Shown: piece after piece, positions 20,501-26,838 of the stretch | Layout of the letters: each line of letters starts with the position of its first letter | How positions within the stretch are numbered: the stretch's first letter is position 1 | Virus record (IMG/VR): IMGVR_UViG_3300044491_002714 | Span: 1 to 29,842 of that record | Strand: one strand, 5' to 3' | Length of the DNA stretch: 29,842 nt | Source: a virus | Position numbers and translations under genes: made by a program | Notes under the pieces: generated by a model | What the model saw: the letters and a program-made list of their open reading frames with translations, nothing else | Told to the model about the DNA's origin: nothing | The model's database searches: none

Positions 20501-21591
20501 AACAGCAAGGATACGCTACAGATCCTAGCTATCCTCAGAAACTGATCGAGTTGATGCAATCGAAAGGTGTTAGCAGTGGTCCTGCATATGTCAGTGGAGA
20601 TGGAAATTCCAAATCTGGATCTGGTGCCGAACCAAACAGAAGTGGTGGTTTCCTGAGCAACCTTGTGGGATTTATGCAGGAAGGTGGTTCAGTAGATAAA
20701 AAGCATCCACTCTTGAAAAAACTGAGTGATGGTAAGATCAAGAAAGTTGGCGCACCAATGGGATATTGTGTCACTGGATCTCTTGATACGATGAAAGCAA
20801 GTGGTGTTCCAGAACCTGCTGCTACTGGAAATGATGTTGGTAATAATCCAAGAGGTGCAATCTCTCAGTTGATGCAATCACCTTACAACTGGAAGAGTAT
20901 GGGTGGATCATCAATCAAACTAGATAGTCCATATGGAAAGGTCAATGCAGGAACTTACACAAAAGATCAATACAAGAGTTTGGTAGAGAGTGGAAAGGTT
21001 CCTTCAGGTGCATTGGTATTCCAATCTAGACATAGTAATTGGAATGGAACTTCCCCTAGATCCAGTGGTTATGACATGGCGATTGCACAGCAGGGTGGTA
21101 AAAGGCATTGGAATGGACAACCAATGCCAATGTTTGTTTATGGCAACAACACCAAGAAAGTTATCGTTCTTACACCAGACGGTAAACAAGGTGATGGAAG
21201 TGATGTTCAAATAACAGGTGAAGATAATTCATATACTGGAACAGATAGTAGCAATAATCCACAACCATCAACTGCGGAAAATAGCTATGGATTCTTGGGA
21301 CAACAAGACGTAATCGCGAGTGGAGGCATCACAAGTCAAGCAAACATTTCTGCAATGACAAAAGGCATCATGGCAATGGCAGGTGATGTATCTAAATCAG
21401 GTGGTGGAGGTATATTTGGTGGTGCCATGGGTGGTGCAATTCAACCAGCTCTATCAACTGGAGGCAATGCTGCTCCAAATCCAGTATCTACAGCACAAGG
21501 AACTGCTAACCCTTCAAGTGGCGGTGGTCTCTCCTTGTTCTCTACTTCAACGGTAAATAGAAATAACGAAGCAAAGAGTGAAATGAGGTAA
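17572..21591 (+). CDS. Tape-measure-like tail protein with glucosaminidase and peptidase-like domains
   Basis: The protein has 1339 residues. N-terminal region: coiled coil to about residue 160, with a very basic stretch (DRKERRRDREERRR). Middle: hydrophobic, Gly-zipper segments at about 185-215 (FLGIGGFIASVVTAFAGYQI) and 715-770, typical of tape measures. GGKIFGGRPTGDSVPAYLER is a motif common near the ends of tail tape measures. Residues 864-1002 form a FlgJ-like glucosaminidase (QWALESGWGS with E892, NNFFGIK at 903-909, VDHLVSQWYKNY). Residues 1060-1200 resemble a CHAP or NlpC-type fold, with C1066 in GYC and H1154 or H1179 as candidates; this is tentative. It sits after the chaperone and before gp27. 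It would fix tail length and then help DNA cross the host wall. Confidence 0.85.
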   Translation: MANTIDVKGAIVNITPTKTVKFDRMMGSTGGAGGQGKSAKFSDKGEYKNLGKFVVLMGQSLKKMNVNLLQTKKEITGLRKENGEKLTAIATAIGDQRAELKSFAKSQKKANKTLKDLAGKVGTSLELDKIRNKGALEDRKERRRDREERRRVERESALEKGKKVIGGIGSGLGKLAKGGKNFLETIMDFLGIGGFIASVVTAFAGYQILKKALNSNFVKNTVKGFMEGMQNLIAGIQSIPEGAFDKIGNALGGIAKFLGGALGKTIESVGKFIDGIPQETLDKFGKFFGNVFKFVGAFVGDRFKEIFNGLDKLIDKDGNLKFDLGGIVNLITGIGGLALAYRYIKNPEKIIGDVGSVLGFFGTLAGKAGAMPGTLGKVFSIFAERGASPLKPMFVRVVGKGGGLGGGLDDLIPKGPGLKIPNKFTAPRGSGLNTGGSKLSKLMKLGKGAGVLARPGSIINAATGRATRMLGGNKAIDVVKNLKGADATKFLRKAVMSGTLSETQALKIAKSKGPNVLKNLKGVLAQGGNLGRGLATRGGEALIGARQGFGNFMSGLGQKGMGLLKGAKGLGKNILAGALALPGNAANLAKGIGQKAVSFGGSAVGGIKGSLRSLGEGLSNLNPMQALEKIKSGVGSKIDEIMKAEPLIAAIKNLKDPKKMKEILKNTLSRAKPALNGIKDAKKAMGPFKIPGLDAAIGALTAAIEIFAFKQPAGNAALGALGGVLGSAAGTAVGTPGGPPGMFIGAMAGATLGELAGRAIARGLGNVLPPEIGGFTGINGAPLFSTAGLSENPEPADGEAPVKKARGGKIFGGRPTGDSVPAYLERGEYVLNRKAVSAIGPSNLDAMNFGMYPRFQSGGQVSRQEGWDKFTEWGKEKGAKYPQLVSAQWALESGWGSALSGKNNFFGIKATTSESSTNHRTREVVNGKDIYVNANFKNFETPQDAVDHLVSQWYKNYKNYKGVNNAGSPNEAAAMLKQQGYATDPSYPQKLIELMQSKGVSSGPAYVSGDGNSKSGSGAEPNRSGGFLSNLVGFMQEGGSVDKKHPLLKKLSDGKIKKVGAPMGYCVTGSLDTMKASGVPEPAATGNDVGNNPRGAISQLMQSPYNWKSMGGSSIKLDSPYGKVNAGTYTKDQYKSLVESGKVPSGALVFQSRHSNWNGTSPRSSGYDMAIAQQGGKRHWNGQPMPMFVYGNNTKKVIVLTPDGKQGDGSDVQITGEDNSYTGTDSSNNPQPSTAENSYGFLGQQDVIASGGITSQANISAMTKGIMAMAGDVSKSGGGGIFGGAMGGAIQPALSTGGNAAPNPVSTAQGTANPSSGGGLSLFSTSTVNRNNEAKSEMR

Positions 21592-21593
21592 CT

Positions 21594-22919
21594 ATGAAAG
21601 CATTAGGCGCTGGAGATTACGAACTAATTCTAAAGATCACCAACAAAGACGGTGAAGAACTGCTCATCAGTGGAGACAAACTTGCTGGTCTTGTCTATAG
21701 AGAGGGTATTCAATGTCCTACTATTGAATGTGACTTTGCTATAGTTGATACTAATGATGCAAACTATATGGAAAAAATTCTCGTTGGTGAAAAAGTTAGT
21801 ATAACTTTTAGAACCAAGGAAGGTGCAGATGTGACTGTGAAACTTGTGGTTTATGGTATAATGGCAGGTGGAAGAGAGAATGATAAAGTGGCAAACATTT
21901 TCAAATGTATGAGTGAAGAAGCATTCAGGTCACTTTATATTAGAATGGAAAAATTATATAAAGAAAAAACGCCCACAGAGATTATCACAGATATTCTTTC
22001 TACATTCGTAGGTTCAAGTAAAGAAGTCAATACTGGAATAGATGCAGAACCTCTTACACTGGCAGCAATGCGTGACAAACCATTTGATTTTATTCAGAGT
22101 GTATGTAAGAGATCTATTCCTTCAGAGACAAGTCAAAAAGGAGCAGGTAAAGGAACTGCTGGATATACTTTTTATGAAACATCTGCTGGGTTTCACTTCA
22201 AATCCATCGATGAACTTTTGGGTGCAGAAAGTGATGGTGGAGCATATGCCCCCACCACATCTAAAATCAAAGGTGAAAAGGAAGTTGAAACTTTTTATGT
22301 AAACGTTGCACCTAACGCTGATGGTACTAGTGATGAAGATGAAACTAGAGTTGTCCAAAACTACTCAGTAAAAGATAACAATGATCTGGAAGATCAACTA
22401 TATAAAGGAACCCAGGCAAACTTGGTAGGATTTTTCGATCCAAACTCTCTACGATATACAGAAGAAACCTATATTCTAAAGGGTGAAAACTTTGAGGCAA
22501 TGGGTCACCTTGCCAAGGGAACAGGAGAGAATCCAAACATCGATAATTGGAGAGAAATTCCTTCTAGAATCATGACAAAGGTTTTCAACAATGAGATGTA
22601 TGAATTGAAATCTGACCGTGCTGAGGAGGAAAAGTACGATAAAATTAAACAGTACCTTGCTCAACAACTCGTAAGAAATAACCTGGGAAAAAACCAAAAA
22701 GTAGAGATAAATATTCCTGGTAACTCTACATTACATGCAGGTGATAAAATCATCCTGCAGGTGTATAAATCAGTAAGTAACGCAGATTCTAGGAAAAAGG
22801 ACAGGGTTGACAAAAAGATGAGTGGGTACTATCTTATATCTAAGGTGGTGCACAAATTTGATTCTGGCATGGCAACCACCACATGTTTACTAATTAGAGA
22901 CCAAAACAACGAAATCTAA
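21594..22919 (+). CDS. gp27: Baseplate hub protein gp27-like
   Basis: gp27 forms the trimeric torus of the central hub that holds gp5; the fold is shared with phage gpD and VgrG proteins. The 441-residue protein begins MKALGAGDYELILKITNKDG (strand-rich first tube-like domain), then VYGIMAGGRENDKVANIFKC, SLYIRMEKLYKEKTPTEIIT, PFDFIQSVCKRSIPSE, and ends GYYLISKVVHKFDSGMATTT and CLLIRDQNNEI, the typical hub finish (Y-x-I-x-x-V-x-H-x-F-x-x-G-x-x-x-T). The T4 protein has 391 residues; this is longer because of acidic loops (DGTSDEDETR). It lies between the tape measure and cp12-gp5. The start is two bases after the previous stop. Confidence 0.82.
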   Translation: MKALGAGDYELILKITNKDGEELLISGDKLAGLVYREGIQCPTIECDFAIVDTNDANYMEKILVGEKVSITFRTKEGADVTVKLVVYGIMAGGRENDKVANIFKCMSEEAFRSLYIRMEKLYKEKTPTEIITDILSTFVGSSKEVNTGIDAEPLTLAAMRDKPFDFIQSVCKRSIPSETSQKGAGKGTAGYTFYETSAGFHFKSIDELLGAESDGGAYAPTTSKIKGEKEVETFYVNVAPNADGTSDEDETRVVQNYSVKDNNDLEDQLYKGTQANLVGFFDPNSLRYTEETYILKGENFEAMGHLAKGTGENPNIDNWREIPSRIMTKVFNNEMYELKSDRAEEEKYDKIKQYLAQQLVRNNLGKNQKVEINIPGNSTLHAGDKIILQVYKSVSNADSRKKDRVDKKMSGYYLISKVVHKFDSGMATTTCLLIRDQNNEI

Positions 22920-22920
22920 A

Positions 22921-23148
22921 ATGGAAAATATTGAACAGCATATCGCAAAAGATAAGGAGATTCTTCACAATCCAACTGTATCTCCACAAATGCGTCGTCA
23001 CATTGAGGGCGAACTGCATGATTTAGAAGACTGGGTAGTAAATCACAAAGAAGAAATTGCTGCTGGCGATCATCACGATCCCACACCATTGGAACTCTTT
23101 TGTGATCAAAACCCATCAGAACCAGAGTGTTTAGTATACGACGATTGA
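22921..23148 (+). CDS. cp12: CP12-like Calvin cycle regulator
   Basis: CP12 is a small redox-sensitive linker that holds GAPDH and phosphoribulokinase together and shuts down the Calvin cycle. The 75-residue protein ends with PLELFCDQNPSEPECLVYDD, the C-terminal CP12 motif with the GAPDH-binding cysteine pair (C61, C70) and the acidic ending. The N-terminal cysteine pair present in many plant and cyanobacterial CP12s, needed for phosphoribulokinase, is missing; this part is the helix QMRRHIEGELHDLEDWVV. The gene is located between gp27 and gp5, an odd place for a metabolic gene, and its UGA is one codon before the in-frame gp5 ATG. With TalC it should favour the pentose phosphate route. Expression may be late because of position. 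Confidence 0.88.
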   Translation: MENIEQHIAKDKEILHNPTVSPQMRRHIEGELHDLEDWVVNHKEEIAAGDHHDPTPLELFCDQNPSEPECLVYDD

Positions 23149-23151
23149 TAC

Positions 23152-25836
23152 ATGCTTGATTCAACGCTATCAACCCCACATTTCATTGGTAGAGATAAAT
23201 TTGTATGGTGGATTGGACAGGTAGAGAAGTCTGTAGATACTGCTAAGAATTCTAATCGAGTCAAGGTTAGAATTATTGGTTATCATTCAGACAGAACTGC
23301 TGTTCCTGCTGAGGAATTGCCATGGGCACATATTCTCATGCCACCTACAAATGCTCAAAGTGGTGGAACAGGGAAGAAAGCAATGCTCACTCCTGGACAG
23401 TGGGTAGTTGGTTTCTTCCTGGATGGCGATGAAGCACAGGTTCCTTGTATCTGGGGTTGTCTTGGCGGAACCATTGGAACAGATACTGATCCAACAGTTC
23501 CTCAATCTGCATTTCAGAGCCCACAAAATTTGTGGAGCAAACCAGAAATGGTCAAACCCACAAATGTGGCAAAGAAAGCATCTAATCCATCATCTGATGC
23601 AACTAATCAGATGCCACATATGGCAGGTACAAATAAACCTGAAGGAGATGAAGATGAGTTTGAAAAGGTAGATGCTGGTGAAAGTAAACCCAAATTATTG
23701 ACTGAAGATAGTCTTGCATCCACTGGTCAAGTCTCAAAGGAACAAGAACAAACTTATGAAGTAGCAGTCGCAGATGGTGTCTGTGGTGCTAATTCTGTCA
23801 TGGACCAGATGAGTTCTAAATTGACAGAATTTATTGAAGATATCTCCAGTGCTGTAAAAGTAGGGGAACTTTGGATCAATACCCAAACTGGTGCAGTCAT
23901 GGACATGACTAAAAAGATTCAGAGTTATTCTGCACTCATTGGAAATATGTTGCAGGCACCAATGGCTTCTATCATGAGATTTGCCGAAGCAGAAGCAAAA
24001 AAACTATTTCCTGCGCTCTTTGCAGCAGCAGCGGCACCAGATCCATTTGGACTCTCGGGTGTAAAAGAAACAGTAGATAAAGTTTTGTCGGCAATCAAAT
24101 GTGCTTTCAACAGTGACATCTTGGGTGGTCTTGGTGACCTAGTGAGTGGTATCCTTGGAGACATTGTGGGTGGTATTGGTGATTTAGTAAGTGGACTATT
24201 CACAAGTGTAACTAATGCTGCTAATTGTATTCTCCAGTCTGCACTTGAAAAGACCATGGGATCTATTATGTCTGGTCTCAATAGTGTCATGAATGGAATA
24301 AGTAGTGCTCTCGCATCTATTGGTGGCACTATCGAACAGATTACTGGTGCTGTCAGTTCTGTTATGGGATTTGCACAACAGATTCTGGGTATTCTTGATT
24401 GTGTCAACCCTGATAGCAAAAAGTGTGCTAGAACTAAAGTTTACTCTACCAAGGAGGGATCGAAGAGACCAAAAGCATTCTTCGATATGAATAATCCTGA
24501 CCTTGATAAGGCACTTGCTGATCTGGCAGGTGCTCCCCTAAATGTCTGTGAAGATGCAAAGAAATCAACATCCAACAGTCAAGAAATTTTTGCATCTGCT
24601 ATAGGTGATACTGTATCTCAAACAATCACTGGACTTGGTGGTGGTCAAAGACCAGTTCAAACAAGTGGTGTAGAAGAGGTTGGAGAACTCTTTGAGGGAT
24701 ATATTCCCATTGGCGCAATTCAAGCGTTCCAAGATGGTGGGGTTGACATCAGTGCTGCTCTAGCAGCATCAGGTGTTCAAGATGAGAGAAGAGCTCTTGC
24801 ATTTGCCACAAGTGTTCAATCAGCAATCCAATCTGGTTTTGGTGATACATCAACAGCATATCAGGCAGCACAAGCATTAGGAGAGACAGGTGTTCTTTCC
24901 CAATTTACTGAAAGTAATGGTGTTGGTCCAGCATACGGTATTTTTGGTAAACTTGTCGCATTCAATCCTGACACTGGAGCGTATATAGTTGAAGGACTAG
25001 ATGCTCCACTTATCCCAGGCACTTGGATACGGTCAGCATCAGGTCATTGCATTCAAGTTGCAAGATCTAGCATTTATAAACCAAAAGCACCTGGAAAAGG
25101 TAGAGGTGCCAGAGTTATTCTTCCTATTGATGGGAATGGATGTCCTAAAACTGATGCTATTGTTCTTGATGGTGGATCAGGATATGGTAATGGTAAGAAC
25201 GGAAATCATGCCCCAGATGCATTTGTAGTCACAGAGATGTATGACCATGAAACGGGTCAACCTATTGAGGGATATTATCTCAAGGGAACTGTATTTGTTG
25301 ATGATAATGGATCTATCACAGCAGTTACATTCAACAATGAATACAATTATTGCTTCAAAGACACTCCTCAGGTCTCTATCAATGGAGATGGTGGAGATCT
25401 TGGAGATCCAACAGAGAATGATGCTGTCAAAGATCCAAACACACTTACTAACCAGACAGAAACTACACTTGTTCTCAACACTGCCAATACCGCTATCAAT
25501 GGTATCCTCCAAGATTTCCACATCACAAATGTAGGGTTTGGATATAAAAACCCAGTCGTTAGTATTACAGGTGGTGGTGGATCTGGTGCTACAGCAGAGG
25601 TGGTTGACTACTATGGTAGAATAGTAGATATCAAGATTACTAACTCTGGATCTGGATATACATCAGTACCCAATGTTTTGATCAAGGATGTACCAGTCCT
25701 TGGAGAAGATCCAAATACTTTCCGTGGTGCTGGTGCTAGAGTATATCCAATTATAAGATACTTGTCCTCTTCCAATCCAAATCTTGTCAAGAAACTTTCT
25801 GGTGAGGAAGTTGTTGAAGTCGTCGATTGCCCCTAA
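23152..25836 (+). CDS. gp5: Baseplate hub gp5-like protein lacking the lysozyme domain
   Basis: The protein has 894 residues. Residues 1-125 match the OB-fold of T4 gp5 (WWIGQVEKSVDTAKNSNRVK, then IIGYHSDRTAVP and LPWAHILMPPT, QWVVGFFLDGDEAQVPCIWG). A low-complexity linker and a long helical/hydrophobic region follow (230-430; LVSGILGDIVGGIGDLVSGL). The end (660-850) contains Gly-rich repeats with the pattern GSGY-x-x-x-P-x-V-x-I-x-GGGGSGA, a beta domain found in cyanophage structural proteins. No T4-type lysozyme catalytic motif is present. The C-terminal beta-helix of gp5 is encoded by the next ORF, in the same reading frame after TAA AAA ACT. It should act as the central spike hub above gp27. 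Confidence 0.85.
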   Translation: MLDSTLSTPHFIGRDKFVWWIGQVEKSVDTAKNSNRVKVRIIGYHSDRTAVPAEELPWAHILMPPTNAQSGGTGKKAMLTPGQWVVGFFLDGDEAQVPCIWGCLGGTIGTDTDPTVPQSAFQSPQNLWSKPEMVKPTNVAKKASNPSSDATNQMPHMAGTNKPEGDEDEFEKVDAGESKPKLLTEDSLASTGQVSKEQEQTYEVAVADGVCGANSVMDQMSSKLTEFIEDISSAVKVGELWINTQTGAVMDMTKKIQSYSALIGNMLQAPMASIMRFAEAEAKKLFPALFAAAAAPDPFGLSGVKETVDKVLSAIKCAFNSDILGGLGDLVSGILGDIVGGIGDLVSGLFTSVTNAANCILQSALEKTMGSIMSGLNSVMNGISSALASIGGTIEQITGAVSSVMGFAQQILGILDCVNPDSKKCARTKVYSTKEGSKRPKAFFDMNNPDLDKALADLAGAPLNVCEDAKKSTSNSQEIFASAIGDTVSQTITGLGGGQRPVQTSGVEEVGELFEGYIPIGAIQAFQDGGVDISAALAASGVQDERRALAFATSVQSAIQSGFGDTSTAYQAAQALGETGVLSQFTESNGVGPAYGIFGKLVAFNPDTGAYIVEGLDAPLIPGTWIRSASGHCIQVARSSIYKPKAPGKGRGARVILPIDGNGCPKTDAIVLDGGSGYGNGKNGNHAPDAFVVTEMYDHETGQPIEGYYLKGTVFVDDNGSITAVTFNNEYNYCFKDTPQVSINGDGGDLGDPTENDAVKDPNTLTNQTETTLVLNTANTAINGILQDFHITNVGFGYKNPVVSITGGGGSGATAEVVDYYGRIVDIKITNSGSGYTSVPNVLIKDVPVLGEDPNTFRGAGARVYPIIRYLSSSNPNLVKKLSGEEVVEVVDCP

Positions 25837-25842
25837 AAAACT

Positions 25843-26544
25843 ATGTCAACTACAATTAGAGATGAAAAGGGGAAATTTTCCCACATCCTTGGAGAATCAT
25901 TTCATGATGGTTCTCAGTTTGTTATCAATACAACACCAGAAGAGGAGACAATCTCCTTCCGACATAAAAGTGGTAGCAGCATTACATTTACTGCTGATGG
26001 TGATATTTCAATCGTTGCAAAGAGAAACTTTCATCTGTTAGCAGGTGCAAAGCAAGAAGGAACACAACACTCTATTCGATTTGGTGGTGGTCCTCTTCAC
26101 TTTGAGCAAGAGAAAAAGTTTGACATGATTGTTGAAGATGTCATGGATTTACAGGTGACAAAAGCTTTTAGATCTGAAATGTTGACCGCAACAATGACCG
26201 TCGAAGAATCATGGGTCAATAAGTGTGAAGCATGGACTCTAGATGTAACCAACAGAGTATATACTAAGTGTAATTCTTTTGATACTGAAACTGACTCACA
26301 CTCTGATAAAGTTGCTGGAATTTATCTAATCGAGAGTGCAACTGGTGTGGGTATCAAGAACACCAATCCAAAGGGTGGTATTCACATCGAGACTCTAGGA
26401 TTTATGACAGTTCGGTCAACACAAGCATACAATACTACAGTCCTTTTAGGGGACATGAACACAAATGTTTCTGTAGGAATGTACTCAGTCCAAGTCGCAG
26501 CAAACCAGATCGACATGGACGCACTGAAAATTTATCTGAACTAG
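25843..26544 (+). CDS. Spike protein with beta-helix like the gp5 C-terminus
   Basis: The 233-residue protein begins MSTTIRDEKGKFSHILGESF and contains alternating polar and hydrophobic residues (SSITFTADGDISIVAKRNFH; FDMIVEDVMDLQVTKAFRSE; MTVEESWVNKCEAWTLDVTN), as in the triple-stranded beta-helix of T4 gp5C. The end is VSVGMYSVQVAANQIDMDAL. It lacks a PAAR motif that I can see. It is in the same frame as gp5, separated by TAA and two sense codons, and no ribosome site precedes it, which suggests reinitiation or stop readthrough. It is probably the membrane-piercing needle. The assignment is by pattern and position. Confidence 0.7.
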   Translation: MSTTIRDEKGKFSHILGESFHDGSQFVINTTPEEETISFRHKSGSSITFTADGDISIVAKRNFHLLAGAKQEGTQHSIRFGGGPLHFEQEKKFDMIVEDVMDLQVTKAFRSEMLTATMTVEESWVNKCEAWTLDVTNRVYTKCNSFDTETDSHSDKVAGIYLIESATGVGIKNTNPKGGIHIETLGFMTVRSTQAYNTTVLLGDMNTNVSVGMYSVQVAANQIDMDALKIYLN

Positions 26545-26547
26545 GGG

Positions 26548-26576
26548 TTGACAGCGCCACAGACCTGTACTATAAT
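26548..26576 (+). promoter_or_regulatory. Perfect-consensus sigma70 promoter
   Basis: TTGACA (26548-26553) and TATAAT (26571-26576), both exact, are 17 bp apart. Initiation near 26583 gives a short leader to the ATG at 26599. This is the best promoter in the window, placed right after a late tail gene. Confidence 0.9.
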
Positions 26577-26598
26577 ACGAAGACACCAGAGGGACACC

Positions 26599-26781
26599 AT
26601 GGAAAACGATTGCCTCAACAAAGTTGTTGTCGATGTTCAAGCAAGAAAGTTTTATCTGTACTCTGACAATGGAGACGAAAAGATTCTAGATTGTGAGTCT
26701 CCTCAACAATTCATGGATGTTCTTGAGGTGTGCAGAAAACTCTTGGATGAGAGGATTCTCAAGTACGCGAGTGTAGTTTAG
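26599..26781 (+). CDS. Small hypothetical protein with its own strong promoter
   Basis: The 60-residue protein begins MENDCLNKVVVDVQARKFYL and ends with a helix (VLEVCRKLLDERILKYASVV). The first half seems to be a beta hairpin (VQARKFYLYSDNGDEKILDC), so it is a small alpha/beta domain. AGAGGG at 26588-26593 is a good ribosome site. Having an early-type, consensus promoter within the late baseplate block suggests expression soon after infection, possibly a host-takeover role. That is inference. Three cysteines (C5, C34, C46) are present. No family is recognised. The stop overlaps the hairpin at 26780. Confidence 0.8.
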   Translation: MENDCLNKVVVDVQARKFYLYSDNGDEKILDCESPQQFMDVLEVCRKLLDERILKYASVV

Positions 26782-26794
26782 GGGTAAAACCCCT
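26780..26794 (+). terminator. Hairpin after the small early gene, no T-run
   Basis: AGGGGT (26780-26785) pairs perfectly with ACCCCT (26789-26794) around a 3-base loop, beginning within the stop codon. The following GTCTTCC is not a T-tract, so termination may be weak; it may instead stabilise the 3' end. Confidence 0.4.
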
Positions 26795-26814
26795 GTCTTC
26801 CAACTACTATAGAG

Positions 26815-26822
26815 TATAAATA
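26815..26822 (+). promoter_or_regulatory. T4-type late promoter
   Basis: TATAAATA is an exact match to the T4 late -10 element, 17 bases upstream of the ATG at 26839. It is the clearest late promoter in the window and drives the large structural gene. Confidence 0.85.
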
Positions 26823-26838
26823 TGCATATAGGATCAGA

